Notes: generated from the letters alone by a model not told the origin. DNA of 64,000 nucleotides from Morinoia aosen (GCA_030386875.1 CM059560.1:47534757-47598756); one strand, 5' to 3'. Positions 42,891 to 54,474 are shown, counted from the first letter of the stretch. Numbers and translations: made by a program.

Positions 42891-43230
42891 AAAATTGTGT
42901 GCGAGGTGTATTTTTCCGCAACACCCTTTTTTCAGGTTTTAAAAAAATCATATTTTTATGAATTCATGAAAAAAAACACGAGTTCAAAAAGGAATGCCGT
43001 ATTAATTGACACCTATTGTGAAAATCTTGAAAAAATCCGTCGAGAAACGACGGAATTTTTTTCCCCCCCAGACCGTCCCCTTAATCCATTGCAGTTAACA
43101 TGTTAACATAACGCTATAACTCGGTAAATACTCATTTGCCCCAAAAAATCCATGGACGAAATGTTGTTTATTACAATGTAATTGATATGTCATAGGCAAC
43201 GAACTTTAAAAAATTGATTAGTTGCATCTC

Positions 43231-46200
43231 CTTAAAATTAACCTAAACTATATTATAGTTCCACCCAGGGAAGAATTTCAAGGAACTTTTTTATGCCTGG
43301 ACACAATGGCAAATTGGAACTAGATGTGGCAGCCACGCGAAATTTTGTGAACTATTTCGTCGAACAATATCGAAGTACCTTGAAATCTATCTAAAATTAG
43401 TTTCTAAAAGGTTCCACCATACAACTAATCAAAATAACAATTATTAGTTAATATGTGCATCTTTTCAGGAGGGAGAATGAACTTAGGATGAATAGAGAGA
43501 CAGAAGCGTGGCAAACCTCCTCAGGCTACTAAAGTTCGAGTACTGAAGAGCGAGTGCTGTCGGAATGCATTGCAGCGAGGCTGCAGCTGAAAGAACGCAA
43601 GTTCCAGCTGAACATCACTCATTATATTAAAAGATAATTTTATACCCTTTATCTTGTTTTAAATGGCCCTCAAATTACTTCATTAGAAAGAGAAAACTTT
43701 CAGCTTTACAAAAATGTATTTTTTTGGTCAAAAAACCCTTTAAAGTATTAGTTATTCGTTATTGTTCCCTGTGAATGAGACATGTAAAAATAAATTAGTG
43801 TTATTCCTACGAGAATGAATCGCTTTTCGGTATTGTTTCAGGCACAAATTCGACTCGTTCCTCAAAAAAATGAACTTAGGAGAAGAGTGGCTCCGGAAAG
43901 TTACTCCCGCGCCGCAGCTACCTGGCAGGCTGTATGCATGATAGAGTGTAAAACATAATGTGAAATAATTATATCGTAAATTCTGTTTTTCCTATAGAGG
44001 AAGTAAATGTTCGTATATTATTTTTGTTTGTGTTAAAATACGCCGTACGTATTTTGTTTATAATGATGGTGCAATGAAAATAAAGAAAACTAATTTTTGC
44101 CAACCTATTTGGTGACTTGAAATTAAATATTAGGCATTAGTGCTAAAAAACGTAATCCATTAGTCCAAAAAATGTAATATAATCGAGCAAAGTGTAACAT
44201 TCGAAATGGCAGTGGGTGTCTTGAAGAGGTATTTGGGAATGATTTTCTTTCTTTGTTCACGTTTGCAAATAAATGCATCGAACGGTTTTTTCAGTATGAA
44301 GTTCACATAGAGAACATCTATATAAATAAAAAAAATTCATCCCACAGATAATTTCAACATTGATATATGTAATTCATAGTGGATTTAGTTGTAATTTAAT
44401 ATCCGATAAAATTACTCTACCAAAGTTTTTACCGATATTTCTCGATGAAGTTAGATGGGATAAGAAAGAAAAAAAGAAAGAAAACCCATTTATTTTCTAA
44501 AAATTTGATTCGTGAGATGCATTACATCATATTGGGTTTCAAAACTTTCCTAATATAAAACGTCCTTAATTGATCTCATAAGATTTCATATATCGTAAAA
44601 TTAGGAATTAAAATGATAGGGAAACATAATATTTAGTATGACATACTTGTGGTAATAAAAGCTAGTTGATACATTTCCTTACATGATATTTGTAAGTTAC
44701 GATAATAGAAAATTTTCAAACTCAATTTGAAATGTTGTACAAAATATTTCCCCACATTGCTGTTTTTTGTTGTTGCTCAGGACCAGAGAAGAAAAATTGA
44801 AAATGATGCAATTAATGACTAAAAAACCCGTTTTGCCATATGAAGAGACATTGAGTGTTCCATTTAAAATTGCAGCCAGTGCTTTGACATTCAAGTGACC
44901 AACCCATCTATAGTCATTAGTCATTCCGCTGGCGCTAATTATTGAATCGTGTCAGTAAGCTATTGAAGGTTGAAAGGTATTGATGTACTGGAGCGTTCCT
45001 ACTCACTTTTATTCTGATTTGGTGAGTTCGCCAATTATAGTTTTATACTTTTTTGTTCATAAATACCCGATGTTTTAAAGGGATATTCTGAAAAATGTGC
45101 AGCAGGTGTGTAACTAGTTTAAAGATTGGCAGTAAACAAGTAAATACACATGCCGGTATATTTTCAAACATTCTGAGGACCGTAGTGAAAATAAGTTTTA
45201 AAAACTGTTTATTTTACCGGTAACTTACGCAGTACAGATGAGGTTTTGCTTGCTAGTCCTTTCAATTCCTGTGAAATATTTTAACAGGATTTGAATGAAA
45301 TATTATCGCGTAAAGGGCCTTTTTGGAGTGCACGCTACTAATTAATTATTGTCAGTCGTAGTAGTTCGAGTTACATCGAAACTGCGCTTCATCGTGAAAA
45401 CTGAATTCTATGTAGAGATATCATTTATTCCATACTCTCTCCATAGTTTTATTTTGCTGTGATAAGATTAACTGTGCACATGAGTTAGGGTTAACACAAA
45501 AGTTAATTTCTGTTTTCTCGGACTCAAAAAGCTCTTGTAATAAACAGCTTATTTACCAATAACATAATATCAATTTTTTCGTAATAAATACAAATATTTT
45601 TGTTTTACTGAGCTTCACCGAACAATGAGAGAAAGCTGAAAACTTTTGAACGATTCGTCCGGATTCCCGAAAAAGACAAAGTTGGACAGTGCAGGAAAAG
45701 CACGAGTGCCGAGTAGTCAGAGACAGCATATAGATTCATGCATAATCAGTGCTGTGCTGGTCTCGCTTTGTTTTAACATGTTTTTATTTTCCAGAACATT
45801 ATGGTGAAGGTCATAGACTCAAATGATTGATTACTATTGCAGGAGGAATGGTAAAAATATCGAAGTCATAGTAGTTTGCATTTTATGCGACTTAATATTG
45901 AGACTAATTCAGATAAGCACAATAATTTAACCAAGTGCAAGGAGATTAAAAACATTTTTTATTAAAATAGGCTTTCTAAACAGTTTTGAAATTTGTTACT
46001 GCCAAACTTGGTAATAATGGAATAATATCAATGATATGGGTTCAAAATTGCTATTTTAAGTTCTGTAGCATGCTTATATTATTTCAAACCTCAGCTGAAT
46101 TCAGTCATTGAAACGTTCAAGAAATTTACAATCATTTGCTTGCTACTAGGTAGCCTTATAAATTATCCAATGCCAATAACCTAACAACTATTGATATTTC

Positions 46201-46740
46201 AATAATGTCTAAGATTTTTAGTTAATCAAATAAACTATTCTTCATGAACAGATTTTGAAGTTTTCAAAGCTAAATAGAGATTTGGAAAAAAGTGAACTTT
46301 TTTCACGTAATATCAAAAAATTTTGGAACTTTCTTTAAATTTGTTCCCTTCAATTCTGAAATTACATCCTAGTTCCATCACTTGGAATGTGTAAAAACAG
46401 TTATTCTAGATCACATAAATTTCACACCAGGGAAACTGTTGCACATTAATACTCATAATTAGAGATAATGAGCACTTGAATCATCCTTGCTTAAATGGCC
46501 TACTGCACTAGAATCAATCACAACAATGGTCAAAATTTTATAGAAAAAAAAATTTTACAACATTTAGAAGCAATAATTTTAGATTTTTCAAGATAAATTT
46601 ATTACAATATCTGTATGTTTAGGGCACCGACTGGTCGAAAATCCAAAATCCATCATTTTATTTTTATTGCTCTATTCGATTGAGAAAGTCCTAAACTTCA
46701 TTCCTGCAAAGCGGCAGAACGATCCGTCTCACCAAAGTAG
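43231..46740. other. No gene found; contains second copy of a dispersed repeat
   Basis: 43675-43790 and 46310-46385 match the two ends of the repeat at 27659-28600. The motif aatgaacttagga occurs at about 43482 and 43870. Small GC-richer patches near 43500-43620 and 43880-43940 have no supported open frame. The rest is AT-rich and unrecognised. Confidence 0.5.
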
Positions 46741-46744
46741 GTCA

Positions 46745-47465
46745 AATGGGGGTTTGAAAGGAGGGTGGAGGGTAGCTCGCTCGGCCAGCTTGTGCAGATA
46801 TGCCACGTCAGCTCAGCTGGTTGGTGCCGAGTGTCAGTTTGTTCATAATTAGGTATGCATCTATCTGCTTGCAAGTCAAGACTTTTGAGATTTGGCAAGT
46901 TGAATTCTTGGTACCTCTACCCCTCCCTCCCTCGGGAGTAAGAAAGAGGGTGGGGGGAAGCTCGCCCGGCCAGCTAGCCCAGATGTGCCACACGAGCTTG
47001 GTTGGTTGCCTCTGACTGTAGGTTTGTTCATAATTAGGAATGCATCTATCTGCTTGCAAGTCAAAACTTTTGAGATTTGGCAAGTTGAATTCTCGGTAAC
47101 TCCACCCCTCCCTCCCTCGGGAGGAAGAAGGAGGGTGGGGGAAGCTTGCTCAGCATGCTAGTGCACATGTGCCAAATGAACTGAGTTAGTTGTTGCTGAC
47201 CAACAGTTTGTTCATAATTAGATATGCATTTATCTGCTAGCAGATCAAAATTTTAGAGATTTGGCAGGTTGAGTTCTCAGTACCCCACCCCTTCCTCCCT
47301 CGGGGAGAAAGAGGGTGACTGGTAGCTCGCCCGATCTGCTTGCGTAGATACGTCACGTTAGCTGATCTAGTTGTTGCAGACCGACGATTTATTCAGATTT
47401 AGATGGCTTTTTTTCGATAGCAGATCAAGATTTATCTGGATTTGACGTTGATTGCTCGGTACTAA
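46745..47465. repeat. ~184-bp satellite, about four units
   Basis: The gagggtgg..gaagctcgcc..cagct motif starts at about 46762, 46947, 47131 and 47311. Each unit continues with gtttgttcataattaggtat gcatctatctgcttgcaagt c and ends with a C-rich ccctccctccctcggg box. Divergence rises towards the last unit. Confidence 0.9.
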
Positions 47466-47754
47466 TGTAGTGATATAAGCGTTTGGCTCTGCGTGGCGCT
47501 TCCATATCCTATAAAAGGAGCCTACGAGGATGCCAAGGACGCCCCAGCTTATGCTCCTGGTGCGTTTTAGACATTTTTGGTACCACTTGTGGTACTGGTT
47601 CCTTCAAGGAACCACAATAACTTCCAAAAATGATATTCAAAATGTCAACACTACCAATTTCTCCAAGAAATGTAGCTTGCAAACAAAAAAAAAAAACTGT
47701 GTTTGCACTAAAACGCATTTTCTGAGCACTACAAATGTCAATATTCAAGCTTCT

Positions 47755-48046
47755 TCTTCTCAAAAAGTTGTTATCGTAGAGCAATGATTTTGGTATCATT
47801 AGATGCCCAGACAGTTGCTGCATAAAGAGTCAGAGGATTATATTGAAATTCACAGAAGATTTTTAGGTAAATTAAAAAATCTATGGAAAAATGAATGACA
47901 CTTTAAATTTTTTTTTTAAATTCCATAATAAATAAATTATTGGGAGTTTCAATATAATCCTTTGACTCTTTATACAGCAGCTCTTTCCGCATTCAATGAT
48001 ACCTAAATCATTTCTCTACGATGACTACTTTTTGAGAAAAAGTGAC
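47755..48046. repeat. Palindromic hairpin element
   Basis: Left arm ctcaaaaagttgttatcgta gagcaatgattttggtatca.. ttgctgcataaagagtcaga ggattatattgaaa; the right arm is its imperfect inverse (about 90 bp each) around a ~100-bp AT-rich loop. Confidence 0.8.
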
Positions 48047-48094
48047 TTGAATATAGGAACAAGTCTCGCTGAGCGGCGAAGCCGTCAGTACTTG

Positions 48095-48190
48095 GAGAGG
48101 AGTGAAACTATCGGTTATAACTGGAATTTGATGCTGATTCCGAATCTGCAATTTGTTTTGACCGCTCTCGATTTTTTCGATTTTTTTGAA
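48095..48190. repeat. Left arm of inverted repeat flanking the Gypsy insertion
   Basis: Contains ataactggaatttgatgctg attccgaat and gaccgctctcgattttttcg; the inverse is at 58275-58360. Together with the 68-bp tandem units, the arms form the pre-insertion site. Confidence 0.8.
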
Positions 48191-48240
48191 TTTTAAAATT
48201 TTATACATTTTTAATGTTTTTTTTGGCCTGCACCATCTCA

Positions 48241-48314
48241 TGATCCGAACTCTGCCATTCTCGACCCAACCTGGTCGGACTTGGCATACTTTGGCTTGCA
48301 CCACCTCATGATCC
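48241..48314. repeat. 68-bp tandem repeat, left part
   Basis: Unit tgatccgaactctgccattc tcgacccaacctggtcgg.. tttggcttgcaccacctca. The array continues at 58052-58235 on the other side of the LTR element, which interrupts it. Confidence 0.85.
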
Positions 48315-49281
48315 TGTAGGCGTGGCCCCAAATGTGGCTCTTGTTTATTTGTAATGTCCAGCATGCATTAGCCTGAACGCATTTTTGTTCTCTTCCATCT
48401 TTTCCAATGATTTTTAATGTTAAGTATAGAGATATGAGTTAAATGTGTGTTTTTAAGTGTTCATTGGTTGTTTTGTGTTCTTGATTTTGCTGTGCTTTTT
48501 GTGTCTGAATTGTCTCTTAATGCACTGTCTTTCCTTTACTTTCAGTCACTCAGGTTCACATTAAAACTAGTGTAATTGTTTCTTGGCAGAGCTATTCCTT
48601 CACCTCATAAAACTAAGTGTTGATCTGGTGAGTGTTACTTCATTGTACAGTTTGCTTTGCTTGTATATATTTTTTGTTGCTTTAGGCTAAGATTTACTTT
48701 TGTTGAGCATGATGTTTTCTTTTGGCATATTGGTTCTTTCATTTCTTTTTGTTGAAAGATTAAGTTTTTCAGTTTTGCTAGATTTCAGGACCATTTTTTG
48801 TAATGATATTTTTTTCCCTGAGTTACTCCTTTGAGTTGGTTGTTGAATGATCTGATTTGAGTTTAATTTCATTCATATTCATTTCATAGCCCATTTTGGT
48901 TGCTTTTTCATTTTTAGTTAGTGCATTTACTTTATTTAGCATGAATTTATTTTCAGCATGGTTTATTTGTTCTGCTTCTTACCTCATTTTGAAGTTTAAT
49001 TTTGAGGAATCCAAAAGGACTGGTATGGTTTATTTTCTTTTTTTCCTGCATTTTTATTTTTGTTTTATTTCTGTTTTCAGGGCTTTTTTTTGGTTATACT
49101 GGCTTCTGATTTATCTTCACTGTTTCTGAGCCCTGTCACTTGTTGCATGTACAATCATCTGTTCCACAATAAACTATCAACTGTCAAAACCAGTTTCATT
49201 ACTCCCTCACTATGTGGTTTACAAACAGCTACGTGTAACGATGGGTAAACGTTAGTACCCCTAGTACCCCATCCTCTTACA
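48315..49281 (+). repeat. 5' LTR of the Gypsy element
   Basis: 967 bp, unusually T-rich; tgtatatattttttg at about 48663 could serve as a TATA region and aataaa at 49168-49173 as a poly(A) signal. Confidence 0.95.
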
Positions 49282-49285
49282 TTAT

Positions 49286-49303
49286 TGGGGGCCTGTCCGG
49301 GAT
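49286..49303 (+). promoter_or_regulatory. Primer-binding site, tRNA-Pro-like
   Basis: tgggggcctgtccgggat lies 4 bp after the LTR and matches 16 of 18 bases of the tRNA-Pro 3' complement as used by many retroelements. Identification of the tRNA rests on memory of that site. Confidence 0.65.
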
Positions 49304-49447
49304 TTCCATCCATTTTCCTGGTTGGATTCCTGTTTGCCACATAGTTGAGGGTTTAGCATTGCACCTCACAAATACCTGTTGTCCAACATCACAATACAAC
49401 AGTGCCATTTTCCTACCATAACCCATAAACAACAAGTGACAGTGGTG

Positions 49448-51259
49448 ATGGATCAGGAGTTGATGTCAGAGGAGGAGAAGGAGCGCTCAGCTGCACCTAA
49501 CCCATTTGGTGTGCCTGGCCAACCCAAGACTGCTTCACCTACTATGGAGAAGTTATTGAAGTTCCAGTCTCTCCTCATCCAATTCATTCATCCACAAGTC
49601 CGATATGACTTCCTTTCTGGTCGGTTCACTGGTCCTGCCTCAGAGGAGATTCTTGTTGCCATGGATGCTGTAAGGAGGCTCATCATCCCACCCTGGCGAG
49701 GTTCATCTGTCGTGGGGATGCAGCTCTCAATTGAGCAGACCATGAGGCACATCAGTGCACTTTTCTCTCTCTCTGATGAGCAGCTGGAAATGAACTCAGC
49801 TGTTGCCTGGACCTACCGTGGCTGGTATGATTTTCTCAGCTCCATTACTGAAGATCCTTACTGGCTTAGAGTCAAGCAGTCTGCAATTTGCGTGGACAAA
49901 TTAACCGTGCCTCCAAAGAGAGAGCCAAGCCCAGATCAACGGGAAACCTGTTCTGCCAAGAATGAAAATTCCAAACCTCAGCCAATGTCCAACATGCCGT
50001 CCTGTTCCCCTTTGGGTGCTGCCAGACCTGATTTTAAAAGTCCATCAGCGACTAGGTCAGCACATGGGCGAGCAAGGATCATTGAAGAAATTTGTTTATC
50101 GGACACCACTGATTCTGAAGAGATTGAATCAGAATCAGACGAGTCTCTGTTCAATTACAAGAGAACAAATAAAGGACATCGTCGTCATTACCACAGAGAG
50201 GTGGTAAAACCAGCAATATTCCAGCTTGATGGATGGGAATCATTGCAGAGCTTCTTCTCTTCTTTCGAGTCTTACTTCGACAAGAAGTTTGAAGGTGGCT
50301 CACGTGACTGTACTCAAGAGCTAGGCAATTTCCTCCCTCCAGAGATGAGGGCCTATTGTGACGCTCTAGGAGGTCGTCGCCTCAAGTATAGTACAATGAA
50401 GAAGGAGCTCTCCTTGTGGTACAAGTCACATAAGAGTAAAGGAGCTAAATATTGGCGTGAACAACTAAGCAGTGCTCACATGCAGCCTGGAGAAGCCCTA
50501 AAGCTGTACGCCATGCGTCTGCAAGATATTGGGCAAAAGGCCTTCCCTCATGCTGATCGTGAGTGTGCTCGAGAGATCAGATACCAGTTCCTGTGTACTG
50601 TTCCCCGAGAATTTGCTGACTACTTGGAGAGGAGTGAAGAGTTCTTTGGAACCATTGGCTCCTCTAGGAAGCTCACTTGGGCTGAGATCATGAGGCTGGC
50701 TGAGAGAGAGGATGAGCGCAGAAGGAAAGCAGCTCAGCAGGAAGTTTCGTTGAACCAGAGAGCTGTCAACTTTGCTGCCCCATCTCAAGCTTGTTTCATT
50801 GAGCCCACTGAGCAGGAGCCTCCCGTGTCACAGTATGCACCACGAACATTTCAGTCATCCGTGCATCCTGCCGTAGGTGGGCCTTCGAATTATGGGTTTG
50901 CTTCTGCCCAGCGGTATCAAAGACCCAATTATTTAGCTGAGCTCACTCAACGTGAAGCTCCTGCTACCAAGAAAAAGTGGCAACCTAAACTTTCATCTTC
51001 ACCAAATGCTGAGATGAAGCAAAATCACCAGTACAAAAATAAGAAGAGCATATGCGCATGGTGTGGTAAGACGGGGCACAATGTTGAGAACTGCTGGACC
51101 AAGAAAGGAGCTTGTATCCTGTGTGGATCGATGGACCATTCACGTGAAAAGTGTTCACGTTACATTCCAGATTTTGTCCCAAGTTCCGAGTTGGTTTGTC
51201 CTATCTGTTCTGGACCACATCTGGGTAAGAACTGCTCTCATCCACATCAGTTAAACTGA
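49448..51259 (+). CDS. Gypsy Gag polyprotein
   Basis: 603 residues from ATG at 49448 (an in-frame non-ATG extension to 49379 is less likely) to TGA at 51257-51259. This is the structural protein that forms the particle and binds RNA. Visible: an N-terminal helical region, an acidic linker (DTTDSEEIESESDES), a capsid-like region from FQLDGWESLQSFF to about residue 430, and a C-terminal cluster of zinc knuckles: CAWCGKTGHNVENC and CILCGSMDHSREKC (CX2CX4HX4C), then CPICSGPHLGKNC with a shorter CX2CX3HX4C spacing. The frame is intact. The TGA overlaps the pol ATG by one base. Confidence 0.92.
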   Translation: MDQELMSEEEKERSAAPNPFGVPGQPKTASPTMEKLLKFQSLLIQFIHPQVRYDFLSGRFTGPASEEILVAMDAVRRLIIPPWRGSSVVGMQLSIEQTMRHISALFSLSDEQLEMNSAVAWTYRGWYDFLSSITEDPYWLRVKQSAICVDKLTVPPKREPSPDQRETCSAKNENSKPQPMSNMPSCSPLGAARPDFKSPSATRSAHGRARIIEEICLSDTTDSEEIESESDESLFNYKRTNKGHRRHYHREVVKPAIFQLDGWESLQSFFSSFESYFDKKFEGGSRDCTQELGNFLPPEMRAYCDALGGRRLKYSTMKKELSLWYKSHKSKGAKYWREQLSSAHMQPGEALKLYAMRLQDIGQKAFPHADRECAREIRYQFLCTVPREFADYLERSEEFFGTIGSSRKLTWAEIMRLAEREDERRRKAAQQEVSLNQRAVNFAAPSQACFIEPTEQEPPVSQYAPRTFQSSVHPAVGGPSNYGFASAQRYQRPNYLAELTQREAPATKKKWQPKLSSSPNAEMKQNHQYKNKKSICAWCGKTGHNVENCWTKKGACILCGSMDHSREKCSRYIPDFVPSSELVCPICSGPHLGKNCSHPHQLN

Positions 51260-51699
51260 TGAGCTCTGCAGAACGAGGCATTAAAGTGGAGCTACCAGTG
51301 CAGAATGCCTCACTAATTGTATGTGAGAGAGAGTCTTTTGAGTGTGAGTTTTCCAGTCACACTGCCAACACCATCCTTCACAAGGAGCAGGAGTCTAGTG
51401 GGGAAGTGAGCGCAACCAGCGAGGGGCAGGAAGCTCAACAGAACCTAACTAGTGAAGAACCAATTTTGAATATGTGCCTGCATCCTGTCATAGCGGAGCA
51501 ACATCCGACTGTTCACCAAGATGAGGAGGACCCCTCCGTGAGCCTCGACACCGTGGAAGATTCAGAGATGGTGGAGCCTGGTTACTCAGAAAACAGTCTT
51601 CTGGCGGAGCTGGATGGGGCTACCTCATCGGATGGTCGGAGTCATGATGTATGGGTGCGAGTCCCTCATTCAGTGCACCTAGCAACTGTGTCGCCTGTA

Positions 51700-52035
51700 C
51701 CACTCTTGAGGGCCGAGATACAGATAGGCGAGAGTATGTTCACGGCTCTGGTAGACACTGGTGCCAGCCGTAGTGTCATTGATGTTGACCTCCTGAGGCT
51801 AGAAAACATACCTGTGGATAGCACTAAGCGGTTGCATATTCATGGCATAGCGGAGTCTGATGGTGTTTCAGCTCTTGGTGTTGCCCTGGTTTCTACAAAA
51901 TTGTGTAACATTCTGATGGAACCCATTGAATTTGTGGTTCTCCCTGGAGACCGAATTCCAGCTCGTATTCTGCTCGGAGTTGATTTCTTAAAAGCAAATA
52001 ATTTTCGAGTAAGTGTAAATGAGAGGTGCCTTACG
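51700..52035 (+). other. Pol domain: first aspartic protease (PR1)
   Basis: Retropepsin-like: a short beta stretch before LVDTGASRSVI (catalytic Asp in DTGA at 51754), a flap region and ARILLGVDFLKANNF. Cleaves the polyproteins in this family. Confidence 0.9.
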
Positions 52036-52589
52036 TGGAAGGACAACCAGACTGAAATTGACCTTTATATGGATTGTGCTGGGAAAATTCTTCATCGGGT
52101 TGTTAGAAAGACGCCTTGCTATGCTCAGAAGTCTATTACTATTGGGGTATGTCAGACAGCTGAGGTACCTGTTTGCTGGTCTTCTGATGTTCCTGTAGAT
52201 GAAGGTGCTGAACCATTACTGTATGAGGGAGCATTTACCAGATCGCTGGGAAAAAGCTTGACTGGCTTACCTGGTCTTCTTGATGGTGCCTGTTCTTCTG
52301 CCTCTATATTAGTTGCTAATGACACTGATCATCCAATTTCTGTGCCCAAGGGTGCATTTGTGGGAATTTTGAGGTCTACTGTGGCAATGTCAGAGACTTC
52401 AGATGAGCTGTCTGATTGGACTGAAGATAAGATTCAGTCACAGATTGACCTTTCCCATCTGACAGACGTTTCAAAGCAGGTAGTATATGACATGGTGTTT
52501 CAAAATAGGCAGGTTCTGAGCTGTGGTGATTCTGATATTGGCAAGATAGATGTCCAACCACATAAGATTGAGCTTTATGATAGCACCCC

Positions 52590-53300
52590 CATTTATCAGC
52601 GTCCTGGACGTTTTCCAGCTCCTGTTGCTGAGGAAATAGAGCAGCAGTGTAAAGGGTTGCAGGAGCTTGGAGTTATTGAGGAAAGTGCTTCACCCTGGTC
52701 CTCACCAGTGGTACCCATACGTAAGAAAGATGGATCAATTAGACTCTGTGTTGATTATCGGGCCCTTAACAGAGTGACCAAGCCAGATAAATTTCCTATT
52801 CCTAACCTGTTAGATTCAGTTTTTGGCCTTCATGGTGTTAACTATTTTACCAGACTTGACTTAGTGAGAGGATTTTATCAGATTCCTCTAGATGAGCAGA
52901 GTAAAGAATTGACCGCTTTCTCAACACCGCATGGGCACTGGCATTTCAATGTTTTGAGTTTTGGCCTTAAAAACGCACCATCTGCTTTCCAGAGGGGAAT
53001 GCAGGATGTTCTCAAAAAGTTTCCGTGGAAAAAAGTCATTGTCTATATAGATGATATCCTGATCATGGAAAGTACTTTTGAGAAGCATATAGCTCTTGTT
53101 AGAGAAGTGCTGCAAACCTTGACTGAACATGGCATTAAGATTAAACCTCAGAAGTGTGAGTGGTTTCAGTCAAAAGTTGAGTTCTTGGGCCATGTTGTTA
53201 GCTCTAAAGGTCTTGCTAAAACTCAGAGCTACATTGATAAAGTTGTGAACTTCCCTCAGCCCCAGAATGTTAGACAACTCAAGAGAGTTTTTGGGCCTGG
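52590..53300 (+). other. Pol domain: reverse transcriptase
   Basis: Shows SPWSSPVVPIRKKDGSIRLC, the DYRALN block, FTRLDLVRGFYQIPL, LSFGLKNAPSAFQ and VIVYIDDILI, then the FLGH thumb start. Typical Gypsy RT; the frameshift occurs at its C-terminal connection. Confidence 0.95.
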
Positions 53301-53489
53301 TAAACTTTCAGCGGAAGTTCATACCTAATTGCTCTGAAATACAAAAATCCTTGTCTTCTTTGGTGGGAGGTCCCTCTCGCCAGAAGTTGGTGTGGCTGCC
53401 AGCAATGCTTGAGGCTTTCACACGGTTTAAGACTTTGATGAAAGAGGAGATTGAACTTGCTTCTCCTGATTATAACCCTTGTTCAGAGC

Positions 53490-53870
53490 CGCTTGAGCTC
53501 TGGGTAGATGCATCTCAAAGTGGAGCCAGTGCATGTCTCACTCAGGTTCAAGGGGGTGAGCTTCGGATAATTGCCTTCTCTTCAATGATTTTTGGGCCTG
53601 CCCAACAAAATTACTCAGTATTGGAGAGAGAACTGGCAGCATTGAGATGGGGAATTAAATCCTTCAGATCATTTCTGTATGGCATTGAGTTTGTGTTGCG
53701 TACAGACCACCAGCCCTTAGTTTATCTTCATAATATGAGACTGGTTGACAGCAGACTAGCCCGAACACTAGAAAACTTGGCAGATTTTAATTTTATGATC
53801 AAGTATACGCCTGGTCATTTGAACTCTGCTGCAGATACATTGTCTCGTCTCAAGCCTGTATTGGAGACAC
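53490..53870 (+). other. Pol domain: RNase H
   Basis: Catalytic acids in ELWVDASQSGASA, SVLERELAALRW and LRTDHQPLVYL; closes with the LNSAADTLSRL signature. Confidence 0.93.
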
Positions 53871-53914
53871 CAGAGGATGACCGGTCCTCCACTGTCTCTG
53901 GATTACCTCCAGGG

Positions 53915-54330
53915 TTGGTGTTGGATGGCTCTCCTTTGCCTGGTGGAGGAAATTCACTTTTTGAGGCTCTCTTGTTAGTATTGCGCAGGGCTGGTTGTAA
54001 ACAGAATTCATTACCGGGTGACCATTTCAAGCTGCGACAACTTCTGGTTGATGAACTGTTAACCCGTCCAAATAAGTACCACATTAAGCTGAACGAGGAG
54101 TCAAAGAGGCACTTGCGTCTGATGCGTCGCAATGACCAGTTACCCTCATTGGAGGTTTTGGTTGTAGCAAGTGCAATATTTAATGTTTCTATTCATGTGT
54201 ACTTCTGGTCAGTTGACCCAATTGTCTTTCAGGCACCTAACTTGGACCCTTCTGCATCTGTCCAGGTTGTTCACCTGCAGTGCTTAGGTGGTGTTCATTT
54301 TAACCCCTTGATAGAAGTCCGAAGTTACCA
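53915..54330 (+). other. Pol domain: OTU-like (cysteine protease fold), probably inactive
   Basis: The segment PLPGGGNSLFEALLLVLRR has the layout of the OTU catalytic motif (GDGNC.F.AL), followed by a helical HFKLRQLLVDELL, a block LEVLVVASAIFNVSIHVY and the C-terminal GGVHFNPLI with the expected His. Catalytic Cys is Ser (codon 53954-53956) and the motif Asp is Gly. OTU enzymes remove ubiquitin. Assigned by motif order only; no structure check done. Confidence 0.7.
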
Positions 54331-54474
54331 GCAATGTACAGTTAGCCTTACTCAGACCATTCCTGCTTGTTTAATACCATGTGTACCTTTGGAAGTTTCT
54401 GTTGCGGTACAAACAGCAGATGTGGAAAATGTTGCACTGGAAGATGTTTCGCCGATGTGTGACCATGTTTCTCT

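Larger units (their letters stand above)
40033..43230. mobile_element. 3.2-kb terminal-inverted-repeat element with internal tandem arrays
   Basis: About 125-bp inverted ends: left gagatgcaactaatcaaatt.. through ggggcaaatgagtatttaac gagttatag (40033-40155); right the same inverted at 43108-43230. The interior holds a related block at 40160-40460, an inverted-repeat hairpin (40780-41125), ~170-bp tandem units (41400-41820) and ~180-bp tandem units (42260-42890). No intact transposase found; probably non-autonomous. Confidence 0.75.
47466..48240. other. No gene; palindromic sequence
   Basis: Holds a hairpin at 47755-48046 and short palindromes near 47575-47610 (ggtaccacttgtggtacc-like and ggttccttcaaggaacc). 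From about 48095 to 48190 lies the left arm of an inverted repeat whose partner is at 58275-58395. Confidence 0.6.

Noticed and set aside
43500..43950. GC-richer patches as a possible SUV39H first exon or promoter
   Set aside because: The only ATG-started frame on the minus strand is short and lacks a phase-0 donor matching the 36372 acceptor.
46667..47083. Frames with a repeated LQADRCIPNYEQT peptide
   Set aside because: Produced by the ~184-bp satellite.
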